Assembly (NCBI GenBank): GCA_030674155.1
Contig: CM060317.1
Location: 45,591,609 to 45,604,108 of the forward strand
Source: Stramonita haemastoma
Lineage: Eukaryota > Mollusca > Gastropoda > Neogastropoda > Muricidae
Reading direction: 5' to 3'
Length of the DNA: 12,500 nt
The notes under the pieces were generated by a model. It worked only from the letters and a program-made list of their open reading frames with translations. It was not told where the DNA came from and ran no database searches. Made by a program: the position numbers and the translations under genes. Positions 1-7,246 of this stretch are shown here, piece by piece (positions within the stretch are counted from its first letter, which is position 1; each line of letters begins with the position of its first letter).

Positions 1-165
1 TTACTTTTACGGAAGGACTTTGAGGGAATGAAGTCGGCACTGATGTTAATTTCAGGTGGGGGGTAATCCTCCTTGAACGGGCATCTGGTGGAAGCTGAAC
101 ACCTAGGATCAATCCCGAGTCGTCAGATCCCGAGCACAACGCTCTAACCAGCAGGCTGTTCCGTA
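1..165 (-). mobile_element. tRNA-headed SINE, copy 1, cut by the window edge
   Basis: Reading the minus strand from about 165 downward gives a tRNA-like head. It has an A-box-like stretch at 141-157 (CTGCTGGTTAGAGC) and a B-box-like GGGATTGATCC at 106-116, about 41 nt apart as in a tRNA promoter. Further down, positions 10-50 align with 3041-3081 of the full-length copy. Shared words are TTAACATMAGTGC and AAGTCCTT. The order head, then this linker, is the same in both. The element runs off the left edge before the central domain. The B box departs from GGTTCGANTCC, so activity is doubtful. A diverged tRNA pseudogene is the alternative, but the shared linker favours a SINE. Confidence 0.72.
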
Positions 166-317
166 CCCTGGTTCTGCTTGTTGTTTTGTGTGTTTTGTTT
201 TTTTAACGCTTGTCTTTTCCTTAGCTTACAGGTGTCTCACACTGTCCACATTTTTTGTGTGTGTGAGTATGGCATTAATTATTACAGAGAGGGAAGTGAA
301 GAGGGAACGACTGAACT
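166..317. other. Unique sequence, no gene seen
   Basis: This is T-rich sequence with a short TG run near 258-266. No open frame, RNA gene or repeat family was recognised. Confidence 0.5.
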
Positions 318-411
318 ACTGACTGACTGACTGACTGACTGACTGACTGACTGACTGATGATATGAATTGAATGATGATAAAATTGATTGATTGATTGAT
401 GATCATCGATT

Positions 412-442
<31 letters not shown>

Positions 443-592
443 TGATTGTGTTGTGTTGGTGTGGATAATGGGTTGGATTGGTCCTAGATCGGTTTTGTTG
501 ATATTGATTGATTGAGACGGAGGTTGTTGTTGTTGTTGATTGGTTGATTGGTGTATGGCTGAGGTTGTTGATTGATTGATTGATTGATTGGC
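318..592. repeat. Tetranucleotide array: (ACTG)n then (TTGA)n with GTT runs
   Basis: About ten perfect ACTG units fill 318-358. TTGA units follow at 384-400, 411-447, 505-515 and 570-590, with (GTT)n at 523-537. A perfect 10-bp palindrome GATGATCATC sits at 398-407 inside the TTGA run. A minus-strand open frame across this block encodes only SINQ-type repeats and is not a gene. Confidence 0.93.
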
Positions 593-984
593 TCACTCGT
601 TCACTTCACTCACCACGACTTATGACTCAATCCACTGGCTGATAAACGAAAGAGGATCAAAGTATGTGCTTTGTCAGCAGGGTATGTTCGCCACAGCAGC
701 ACACCTATGATTTGAGTAGGGTTACATGAAATACAACACAGACACAAACACTCCATCTTTCACCACTTCCAACATCATCACCATTAATCATATCATCAAC
801 AACAACGAACGATGACCATGACAACAATTTCAGATCTTCTGTACTTTAAAGTCTTTTTCAGGATAATGTCACTTTTTTTAGGTCCACTTTTTTTTAAAAC
901 ATTGTTCTGCATTTGTAGTAGGTGTTAAAAATCGTAAATATATCAACTTTCGATTAGGAAAACAATATACTTCAGTTACTTTTT
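593..984. other. Unique sequence, no gene seen
   Basis: This is mixed-composition sequence with short A-rich and T-rich runs and a CATCATCAC-like patch at 768-800. Stop codons occur in all frames at short intervals. No promoter, RNA gene or transposon end was recognised. Confidence 0.55.
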
Positions 985-1352
985 TCTGTCTTTGTCTGTT
1001 GTCTGTCTGTCTGTTTGTCTATTATTCTGTATCTTGTATGTATGTATGTTCGTATGTTTTATGTGTGTATGTGTGTATCTGTGTATGTTGTAGTATGTAT
1101 GTATGTATGTATGTTGTTGCTTCGTTTTGTCTGTCATAGGGTATTAGACTGGAAGGTCTAGTATGTTTATGATTGTCAGTAAAATTGTATGTATGTATGT
1201 TGGTAAATGTAAAAGTATTATTGTATGTTAAATTAAATTAGTATTCATAGATTTTGTTATGAATGTATGTATGTATGTATGTATGTAGATGTATGTATGT
1301 ATGTTGTATGTATGTTGTCATGTTGTATGTACTGTACGTATGTCTGTATGTA
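985..1352. repeat. Imperfect (TGTC)n and scattered (TATG)n arrays
   Basis: TCTG/TGTC units occupy about 985-1022. TATG units recur at 1037-1050, 1095-1113, 1187-1200 and 1263-1350, with unique sequence between them. The broken pattern looks like one old ATGT array decaying by substitutions and insertions, or several independent short arrays. Plus-strand frames through it encode only MYVC-type peptides. Confidence 0.88.
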
Positions 1353-1370
1353 TCTGTTGTATGTACTGTA

Positions 1371-1373
1371 GTC

Positions 1374-1404
<31 letters not shown>

Positions 1405-1410
1405 CATCAG

Positions 1411-1452
<42 letters not shown>

Positions 1453-1467
1453 TGCCTGCCTGCCTGC
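1371..1467. repeat. (TGTC)n joined to (CCTG)n
   Basis: TGTC units fill about 1376-1401. After a short spacer, TGCC/CCTG units fill about 1410-1467. The two motifs differ by one base (TCTG against CCTG), consistent with one array drifting into a second. A reading frame through it gives CLPACLPA repeats with no supporting gene structure. Confidence 0.93.
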
Positions 1468-1555
1468 ATGCCGCCGCATGGTTCACCCCCCTGCCTAATC
1501 TTTACCATCGTCCGGTGAATCGGGAGTTTCAAAGAGATGTAGCTAATAATAGAGA

Positions 1556-1675
1556 GCTGCAGCAGCAGCAGAGCAGAAGAAAGAGAAAAGATGACATGAG
1601 AAGAAGTGGGGAGAGGAGGGTATAGTATAGAAGACAGAAGAAGAGAAGAAGAGAGAAGAAGAAGAAGAAGAAGAC

Positions 1676-1756
<81 letters not shown>

Positions 1757-1782
1757 ATGAGAGAGAGAGAGAGAGAGAGAGT
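1556..1782. repeat. Purine tract: (CAG)n, AAG-rich, then (GA)n
   Basis: A short CAG run at 1560-1571 is followed by AAG-rich sequence at 1575-1680. A (GA)n tract of about 100 bp follows at 1679-1782, with single breaks near 1739 and 1758. The plus strand is almost entirely purine from about 1630. Such homopurine mirror-like DNA can form intramolecular triplex (H-DNA) under negative supercoiling. The structure is inferred, not shown. Confidence 0.92.
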
Positions 1783-1802
1783 ATTGGAATATTTCTTCCA
1801 CT

Positions 1803-2053
1803 ATATTATAGGGTTTTTTGTTTTTCGTTTGTTTTTGTTTTGCTTTGGTTTTTTTCTGAGTTATTTGTTTGTTGTTGTTTTGTGTGTTTTGTTTTGTTGT
1901 TGGGGGTGGGGGTAGTTTTGTTTGTTTTGGTTTTCTTTTCGTTTTGGGGCGGAGGAGTTCTGTTATATTTTGTTTCGTTTCTGTTTTGTTTAGATTTTGT
2001 GATTTGTTTTGTGGTTGAGGTGGGGGTGAGTGTTTGTTTCTGGGGGGGGGGGT
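1803..2053. repeat. G/T-only low-complexity block ending in a poly-G run
   Basis: The plus strand is nearly all G and T, mostly GTTTT, GTT and GGGGGT words, with a G11 run at 2042-2052. A long plus frame exists only because stop codons need A. The predicted Phe/Leu/Val/Cys-rich peptide has no domain. The composition is the complement of the A/C-rich block at 2609-2726. Confidence 0.85.
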
Positions 2054-2157
2054 GATTGCTTATCAAATTAATAAAGATAATAACAAGTTAACTAGTTTCC
2101 TGCATTTGTTTTCTTCTACTACCTTTTTTTCAATTTTAAGAGGAAAGGACATACAGA
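2054..2157. other. Short unique spacer
   Basis: This is AT-rich spacer between two low-complexity blocks, and nothing was recognised in it. Confidence 0.5.
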
Positions 2158-2412
2158 GTAAAAATCGGACAGAAGACAGACAGACAGTCGACAGAAAGAC
2201 AGACTGTCAGACAGAAAGACAGACAGTCGAACAGAAAGACAGACGTCAGACAGAAAGACAGACAGACAGTCGAACAGGAAGACAGACGAAGACAGACAGA
2301 CACAGACAGACAACAGACAGATCGACAGAAGACAGACATAGAAAGACAGACAGGACAGAAAGACACCAAACAGACGGACGAAAAACAGACAGTCGGAGGC
2401 AGACAGTGATGT
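2158..2412. repeat. Degenerate (ACAG)n array with higher-order structure
   Basis: ACAG/GACA units dominate. They are interrupted by AGTCGAAC, GTCAG and AGAAAG words that recur together. The composite ACAGAAAGACAGAC plus a GTC-containing spacer appears about four times between 2190 and 2300, so there is a longer period on top of the 4-bp one. Frames on both strands encode repetitive peptides (TDRQTDR on plus, SVCLSVCL on minus) and are not genes. Confidence 0.88.
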
Positions 2413-2548
2413 AAAAAGACAAAACAGATAGTTAGTCAAAAAAGACAACACAGACTAGGAAAAAAGACGGTGGAGGATGGATGGATGTCGGAGGGAGATT
2501 AAGACGGAAGGAATGTTGTGTCGTTAATGGCTGCTGTCGTAAAGTGGA

Positions 2549-2608
2549 AGAAAGAAGAAGAAGAAGAAGAAGAAGAAGAAGAAGAAGAAGAAGAAGAAGA
2601 AGAAGAAA
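2549..2608. repeat. (AAG)n trinucleotide tract
   Basis: About 18 near-perfect AAG units give an all-purine plus strand. It reads as poly-Arg, poly-Lys or poly-Glu depending on frame, and as poly-Ser or poly-Leu on minus. No flanking coding sequence was seen. Confidence 0.95.
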
Positions 2609-2726
2609 AGACAAGAACAAGAACAAGAACAAGACAAGAAAACAAAACAAAACGAAACAAACAAACAAACAAAAACAAGAACAAACAAAGAACATAACAG
2701 AACAACAAAAAAAAACAAGAAAGTAA
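2609..2726. repeat. A/C-rich low-complexity block, (AAGAAC)n and (AAAC)n
   Basis: ACAAGA hexamers occur at 2610-2640. AAAC and AAAAC units follow at 2640-2680, then mixed A/C sequence. On the minus strand this is G/T-like sequence resembling 1803-2053, so the two blocks are inverted in composition. Confidence 0.85.
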
Positions 2727-2804
2727 AGGGGCTATCATCATCAGAATAAGAACTCCCCCTGGTCAGGTAACTTCTTGTGGAAACTCCTTGTGAAATACTG
2801 TTTA
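2727..2804. other. Unique spacer left of SINE copy 2
   Basis: No gene or repeat family was recognised. It ends at the presumed insertion site of the SINE. Confidence 0.5.
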
Positions 2805-2812
2805 CTGTACTT

Positions 2813-3168
2813 TTTTTTTTAATTGTTATCTTTATCCTTTTATTTCCAGAATAATGGAATAAAGCATGGTGTGCCTTTTTACATCCAGTCCCCGAGTGTG
2901 TGCAGTTTTGTAAATGGTTGTCATCCGTTCCCACCAGTACACAATGGCCTACTCTACCGAAAAGCGGAACGGGTTTTAACGTGTGCGCAAAATGTTCTGC
3001 GTGCGTTCGAACATGGGACCTCGGTTTCTAGTCTCATCCAAAGGACTTTTGGAAGGGGAGTTGAGTCGCACTTATGTTAACTCCAGAGGAAATATCCTCA
3101 TGAACGAGATTCGAACCCCAGTCAACAGATCACGATCACATCACTCTGACCAACAGACTATCCCGCCC
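2813..3168 (-). mobile_element. Full-length tRNA-headed SINE with 8-bp target-site duplication, copy 2
   Basis: This is the best copy, about 356 bp on the minus strand. In order it shows an A box TAGTCTGTTGG (3150-3160), a B box GGTTCGAATC (3108-3117), and a linker with TTAACATAAGTGC (3069-3081). The central domain is at 3015-3047, followed by GCGCACACGTTAAAACCC near 2970-2990. The tail has GGGACTGGATGTAAAAAGG, a degenerate hairpin, AATAAAAGG, and an A-rich 3' end at 2813-2825. An 8-bp direct repeat CTGTACTT lies immediately outside both ends, at 2805-2812 and 3169-3176. That is the signature of target-primed reverse transcription by a partner LINE. SINEs encode no protein. Open frames across it (2823-3080 and 2983-3219) are incidental. 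Confidence 0.9.
3108..3160 (-). promoter_or_regulatory. Internal RNA polymerase III promoter (A and B boxes) of SINE copy 2
   Basis: The minus strand carries TAGTCTGTTGG (A-box-like) and a perfect GGTTCGAATC (B box), with starts about 43 nt apart. This is the spacing of type 2 Pol III promoters in tRNAs. The B box is the best match among the SINE copies here. The A box has T where the consensus has C. Transcription today is not demonstrable from sequence. Confidence 0.7.
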
Positions 3169-3176
3169 CTGTACTT

Positions 3177-3429
3177 GATAAGGGGAAGAACTCGTTTTAC
3201 ATTCACAGTCTCTGCGTAGCTATTATTTTTCCATATCTTTTTCTCGCCGTAATTTTGGCTGTGTTTTCAACATTATAGATGTAAAACGATATGTTTTAAA
3301 AGCGGGTTTTAACAAAAAAAATAACATCCACTAACTTTTTGACCAGGGGTTCGCGCTTGAGAAAATCTAAATTCAGTTAACGACAGGAACCCACTTAAGG
3401 ACACGACAGAAGATGAAGGTGTTATAGTG
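3177..3429. other. Unique sequence, no gene seen
   Basis: This is mixed, mildly AT-rich sequence with no long frame and no recognised RNA or element end. It is probably intergenic or intronic. Confidence 0.5.
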
Positions 3430-3531
3430 AGATAGCAGCGAAAGAAAAGAGAGACGGGGGGGTAGGTAGTATAAGAGAGAGGGAGGGGGACGGGGGGGAA
3501 ATAAAGAAAGACAAGAGAGAGAGGGCTGGAT
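3430..3531. repeat. Purine-rich low-complexity stretch
   Basis: GAGA, GGGGG and AAAG words dominate, with two G7 runs near 3455-3462 and 3492-3499. It lacks a clean repeat unit. Confidence 0.7.
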
Positions 3532-3587
3532 TATCGTAAACTGAATCAGCAGGAGTTCTTGGGGAATCGTTTTGCCTGTCTACCAGT

Positions 3588-3668
3588 GTGTTAGTGAGTT
3601 AGTGAGTTAGTTAGTTCTTCGGTTTAACGTCCGTTTCACTACATAGTGTAAGTGATATCAGACGGAAG
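3588..3668. repeat. (TTAG)n followed by a short palindromic element
   Basis: GTTAGTGA/GTTAGT units at about 3588-3616 lead into TTCTTCGGTTTAACGTCC. Positions 3630-3666 form an imperfect inverted repeat, with an outer CGTC/GACG pair and an inner CACT/AGTG pair around ACAT. I have a memory-level impression that similar TTTAACGTC-containing repeats are common in molluscs. The family could not be named. It may be a MITE end or a SINE tail. Confidence 0.45.
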
Positions 3669-3674
3669 GAAGTG

Positions 3675-3741
3675 TTGTGTTTGTGTTTGTGTTTGTGTTT
3701 GTGGGGGGGGGGGGGGAGGGGGTGTGTGTGTGTGTGTGTTG

Positions 3742-3773
<32 letters not shown>

Positions 3774-3894
3774 CTGTGTGTGTGTGTGTAGGGGGGGTGT
3801 ATGTATGTTGTGGGGGGGGAGGGGAGTTAGGGTGTGTGTGTGTGGTGTGTGTGTGTGAGGGGGGTCAGGTGTGTGTGTGTGTGGGTGTAGGTGT

Positions 3895-3930
<36 letters not shown>

Positions 3931-3945
3931 TGTGTTTGTGTGTTT
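3675..3945. repeat. Compound (TG)n array with long G runs
   Basis: TTTGTG units at 3675-3702 lead into G14 at 3703-3716, A, then G5. Long TG tracts then alternate with G7 (3791-3797), G8 (3812-3819), G4 (3821-3824) and a G6 run near 3859. The array runs up to the 3' end of SINE copy 3. TG also resumes on the other side of that SINE. Long frames through it encode only Cys/Val repeats. Confidence 0.95.
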
Positions 3946-4199
3946 GTATTTTTTTTTTGTATTTGTATTTTGTACCACTTTATGTCACGGCAGATTTCTC
4001 TGCGTGAAATTCGGGCTGCTCTTCCCGGGAGAGCGCGTCGCCACATGTGCAGCGCCTACCCTTTTTTTTTTCTTTTTCCTGCATGCAAGTGTATTTGTTT
4101 CCCTACCAGAGTGGCTTTTTTCTACAGAATTTGCCAGGGACAACCCCCTTGTTGCCGTGGGTTCTTTTACGTGCGCTAAATAGTAATGTGTAACACACG

Positions 4200-4230
<31 letters not shown>

Positions 4231-4371
4231 TAGCGCCCAGACCACCACTCATGGTCTAATGGATGGGGAAAAAGTTTTGGGTCCAAACGGGGTACGAACC
4301 CCACACACTCCGACCCGAACTTTTTGCTTTCTAGGCAAGGCGCGTGACCACCTAGACCACCGATCCACCGA
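3946..4371 (-). mobile_element. tRNA-headed SINE with a different 3' tail, copy 3
   Basis: Read on the minus strand, it has an A-box-like TGGTCTAGGTGG (4348-4359), a B box GGTTCGTACC within 4291-4301, and the central domain at 4199-4246. That domain is nearly word-for-word the one in copy 2. The linker TTAGCGCACGTAAAAGAACCC (plus 4160-4180) follows. The 3' part then differs fully from copy 2. It has AACAAGGGGGTTGTCCCTGG, a T/A-rich stretch, two hairpins at 4018-4034 and 3986-4006, and an A-rich end near 3946-3960. The A-to-B spacing (about 58 nt) is longer than in a tRNA. TG repeats flank both sides, consistent with insertion into a TG array. Length is about 426 bp. Confidence 0.88.
3986..4034 (-). 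other. Two hairpins in the SINE copy 3 tail
   Basis: At 3986-4006, CACG-G-CAGA pairs with TCTG-CGTG with one bulged base. At 4018-4034, GCTCTTCCC pairs with GGGAGAGC with one bulged base and almost no loop. Terminal hairpins in SINE tails can be recognition structures for the LINE reverse transcriptase. That role is inferred here. Confidence 0.6.
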
Positions 4372-4373
4372 TT

Positions 4374-4413
4374 GTGTGTGTGTGTGTGTGTGTGGTGTGT
4401 GTGTGTGTTGTGG

Positions 4414-4469
<56 letters not shown>

Positions 4470-4666
4470 TATGTAGTTTAGGTGTGCGTGTGAGTGTGTG
4501 TTTGTGTGTGTGTGATGTGTATGTGTGTGTGATGTGGTTGTGTGTGTGTGATGGTTTTATGTGTGTGTTTGTGTATGTGGTGTGTTTGTGTGTTTGGTGT
4601 GTGTGTGTGTGTGTTGTGTGTGTGTTTGTGTGTGTGTGTGTGTTGAGTGTGTGTGTGTAGTGTTCG
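4374..4666. repeat. Long (TG)n array with variant interruptions
   Basis: Nearly continuous TG runs from 4374 to 4666. The purest stretch is about 4422-4467. TGTT, TGAT, TGTA and GGT variants become frequent after 4470. This gradient from pure to interrupted suggests the left end near the SINE is younger or still expanding. No coding signal was seen on either strand. Confidence 0.95.
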
Positions 4667-4735
4667 TGCACGTGAGTGCCTGCGTGTACATGGAAGAGGG
4701 CTGGAGGCAGACAGCATGCTGCTGTTCTGTCTTTC

Positions 4736-5012
4736 AGAATCCACACTGGACCTACACCGCACATCGTCATCCCTTTCCGCTGTCACAAAGGGCCTACTAC
4801 CCTTCCACGACAAGTTTTAACCTGTGCACAAGATGTCTAGCGTGTGTTGACATACGAGACCGATTTATAATCTCACCTGAAGGATGTTTTTTTTTTTGAA
4901 GAGTGGAGAAAAATTAAGTTTAAGGCCCAAATCGATGTCTGCCTTCTGGAGATCAGCAGGGATACGAATCCCTAAGGGCGAGATGGTAGGCTTATACAGC
5001 CATTTCTGAAAA
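4736..5012 (-). mobile_element. tRNA-headed SINE, diverged copy 4
   Basis: On the minus strand it has A-box-like TGGCTGTATAAG (4991-5002) and B-box-like GGATTCGTATCCC (4960-4972), about 30 nt apart. A T11 run at 4888-4898 (A-rich on minus) interrupts the region before the core. The central domain is diverged (4856-4886). The linker TTGTGCACAGGTTAAAAC (plus 4814-4831) aligns with copy 2 at 2974-2991. The following tail shares GTAGGCC and GGGATGACGA words with copies 2 and 5, but the final GACTGGATG module is degraded or absent. It lies directly after the TG array. Confidence 0.75.
4960..5002 (-). promoter_or_regulatory. Pol III A/B boxes of SINE copy 4
   Basis: TGGCTGTATAAG fits the A box core TRGC but drifts at its 3' half. 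GGATTCGTATCC resembles the B box with one shift. The spacing is tRNA-like. It is probably an inactive relic. Confidence 0.5.
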
Positions 5013-5129
5013 TCTGCCCAGAACTGGGGGCTGTGAAGAACAGTTGTTGTAAGCGGGGTGCAGATAGGAGGAATACATGTACATGTAACTATGTCCTTTT
5101 TACCTATCTATACATATCTTTGTGTGATA
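5013..5129. other. Unique spacer
   Basis: It holds a short ACATGTACATGTA palindromic run at 5076-5088, and no gene was seen. Confidence 0.5.
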
Positions 5130-5252
5130 TGTCTCAGCCAAATCTCTCTATCTCTCTGTCTCTGTCTCTGTCTCTCTCCCTCTCTCCCTCTCTCTCACAC
5201 ACACACACACATACACACACATACACACACACATACACACACACATACACAC

Positions 5253-5296
<44 letters not shown>

Positions 5297-5322
5297 GCAC
5301 ACACACGCATACACACTCACAA
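5130..5322. repeat. Compound (TC)n then (AC)n array
   Basis: TCTC and TCTCTG units at about 5143-5195 switch abruptly at 5196 to AC repeats running to about 5320. ACAT and ACGC variants occur inside the AC part. On the minus strand it reads GT then GA. The predicted peptides are HTHT or SLSL repeats only. Confidence 0.95.
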
Positions 5323-5364
5323 GTCCGTGAATATGCACGAACGCAAGTTCTTTCGAATGTTACC

Positions 5365-5585
<221 letters not shown>

Positions 5586-5689
5586 ACTGCTTTACACATC
5601 CTCCTCCCCCCTCCCAATCTGTATTTCTCTTCAGTTTTAGTACCTACTATACTACGCTCTATACCGATTAGACAAGAAGCGTGCAAGAA

Positions 5690-5816
5690 GAGATGAGACG
5701 CTGAGACGATGGGGGTGGATGTAAAGAAAGAGGGAGGAGGGGGGAGAGAAAGGGGGCAAGGGAGCAGGTAAGGACGAGGGAGAGGGGTATGGGAGAGAGG
5801 GAGGGAGAGGGAGATT
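5690..5816. repeat. Purine-rich block with G runs
   Basis: GAGGG, GGGGG and AAAG words give an almost all-purine plus strand after about 5705. Several G3 to G6 runs make G-quadruplex folding possible. No clean unit is repeated. Confidence 0.75.
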
Positions 5817-5993
5817 GTGTAGACCTTGAAGCACTTCAAAGCGCTGGAACCGACTTGCTGTTTGTGTAGTGAGTGAGAGAGGCCACACTCCATCCACATC
5901 AGCAGTTGTCTGTCTGCTGGCTGGCTATATAGTATATAGATCTAGTAGTGAGTGGGTGGGTAGTAGTAGGAGCAGGGTTTATTATTATAATAG
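5817..5993. other. Unique spacer, no gene seen
   Basis: It contains a TATA-like CTATATAGTATATAGA at 5926-5941 and AT-rich TTTATTATTATAAT at 5978-5991. Neither precedes a believable transcript. Confidence 0.45.
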
Positions 5994-6277
<284 letters not shown>

Positions 6278-6440
6278 CAGTGTTCTTTGTGTGCACGTGC
6301 CGTGTGCAATCTCTTTTTGTGTGACTCTAGGTGTGTTCTATGAGCGTAGTATGCATGTACATTACGTGCAACAGGTCCCCCATATCCACATCTGTCTTGT
6401 CTGGCATTGTGCCTCCTTCTGGCAAGCTCTTTGCTCCCCC
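6278..6440. other. Unique spacer, no gene seen
   Basis: This is mixed sequence. No element or frame was recognised except peptide run-through from the CT array. Confidence 0.5.
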
Positions 6441-6468
6441 AGACAGACAGACAGACAGACAGACAGAC
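6441..6468. repeat. (ACAG)7 microsatellite
   Basis: There are seven ACAG/GACA units without interruption. Confidence 0.95.
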
Positions 6469-6493
6469 ATCGTGATCATCTAATTCTCGCTAA

Positions 6494-6600
6494 CCCTCAC
6501 ATTTTGACCTAACCCCCCACCCCCACCCTCTCTAGTTTCCTCACCCCACCATTGCATCCCCACCCCACCCCACTTACCCCCCACCCCCTCTCCTCACCCC
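6494..6600 (-). other. C-rich block, G-quadruplex/i-motif candidate
   Basis: On the plus strand, C4-A-C4-A-C4-ACTTA-C6-A-C5 fills 6558-6588. C6-A-C5-A-C3 fills 6513-6528. On the minus strand this is five G runs with mostly 1-nt loops, which fits the canonical intramolecular G4 pattern well. The plus strand could form an i-motif. Folding is inferred from sequence only. Confidence 0.7.
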
Positions 6601-6673
6601 CTGCACACCAACACCTTTCTTGTCTCGTCCTACTTGCTGTTTTTCACCTGACGGAACACCGGCTTACTTACAC

Positions 6674-6875
6674 ACCTTTCAGACTATAAACAGAGGCCTG
6701 CGTCTTGCGCACACGTTAAATCCTGTTTCGCTTTTCTTAAGAGTAAGCCATCGTGTGCCGGTAGGAAGAGATGACAAGATTTACAAAACTGCTAAACATG
6801 GGGACTGGATGTAAAAAAAAAAAAAAAAAAGTTCATGAGTGCTTATTCCATAATCCTATATATAAAAGAATAAAT
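6674..6875 (+). mobile_element. Plus-strand SINE, 5'-truncated copy 5
   Basis: It starts inside the central domain (TATAAACAGAGGCC at 6684-6697). It continues with TTGCGCACACGTTAAA (6705-6720), GAGTAAGCCATCGTGTGCCGG (6741-6761), ATGACAAGATTTACAAAACTGC (6771-6792) and GGGGACTGGATGTAAAA (6800-6816). All are in the same order as copy 2 read on minus. The hairpin's left arm is replaced by an A18 run (6813-6830), followed by GAGTGCTTATTCCATAATCC and TATAAAAGAATAAA. No A or B box was found, so the copy is truncated. The short frame at 6620-6814 is incidental. Confidence 0.85.
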
Positions 6876-6879
6876 ACAT

Positions 6880-7217
6880 AAAGTAAAATACCAGTCCCCT
6901 TATCTACAGGCTACACATAAGAGTTAGGTTATGGGGTCAAATAGTATCTTCTATAGAGTGCCTGTCAGAAACAGGTTTGCTGGTTTTCACCGATTTTTTG
7001 AAAGTATAAAAAGATGCACTGTGTGCTTTGGGGGGGGGGGGGGTTGTTTGTTTGTTTGGGGGGGAGCATAGATCAACAAAAGGCACGGATGAGAAAGTGG
7101 GAAATGATCATCAAATGAGGACTGCTTGTGTTCCTCCAGAGTTCACCCCACGCATGCATAGTGTGGTGAGACAGTAAGCAGACAAAGCACTGAAGGGTTA
7201 CAGTGTTTGCTGGAAAA
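6880..7217. other. Unique sequence with a G14/G7 pair, no gene seen
   Basis: G14 at 7030-7043 is followed by TTGTTTGTTTGTTT and G7 at 7058-7064. This could support a G-quadruplex if the long run is split. Nothing else was recognised. Confidence 0.55.
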
Positions 7218-7246
7218 CAAATTTAAGTTAAAACTTACCAAATTTG
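7218..7246. repeat. Imperfect 29-bp palindrome
   Basis: The left arm CAAATTT then AAGTT, a 2-nt spacer, and the right arm AACTT, ACC, AAATTTG form a hairpin with one 3-nt bulge. On minus, the bulge gives GGTAAGTTT, a good 5' splice-site match, but there is no coding sequence to support an exon. It may be a transposon end or chance. Confidence 0.55.

Noticed and set aside
398..407. Perfect palindrome GATGATCATC as an operator
   Set aside because: It lies inside a TTGA array, where such palindromes arise readily by chance.
1606..2066. Long frames on both strands
   Set aside because: They come from GA and G/T-only composition. The peptides are Arg/Glu runs or Phe/Val/Cys runs and show no family features.
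2158..2412. CRISPR-like array of direct repeats
   Set aside because: Units are only 4 bp with no uniform unique spacers. The genome is animal-like, and this is a decayed microsatellite.
3108..3160. Genuine tRNA gene
   Set aside because: A and B boxes are present, but no paired acceptor stem or anticodon arm can be drawn, and the head continues into the SINE core.
2823..3219. Two plus-strand frames of about 80 residues with non-repetitive sequence
   Set aside because: They lie antisense to the full-length SINE. The sequence is explained by the element.
4249..4813. Minus-strand 173- and 111-residue frames
   Set aside because: The repetitive HTHTHT section comes from the TG array, and the remaining residues come from SINE copies 3 and 4.
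5926..5941. TATA-like CTATATAGTATATAGA as a promoter
   Set aside because: No transcript, open frame or initiator-like context lies downstream. The area leads into a TG array.
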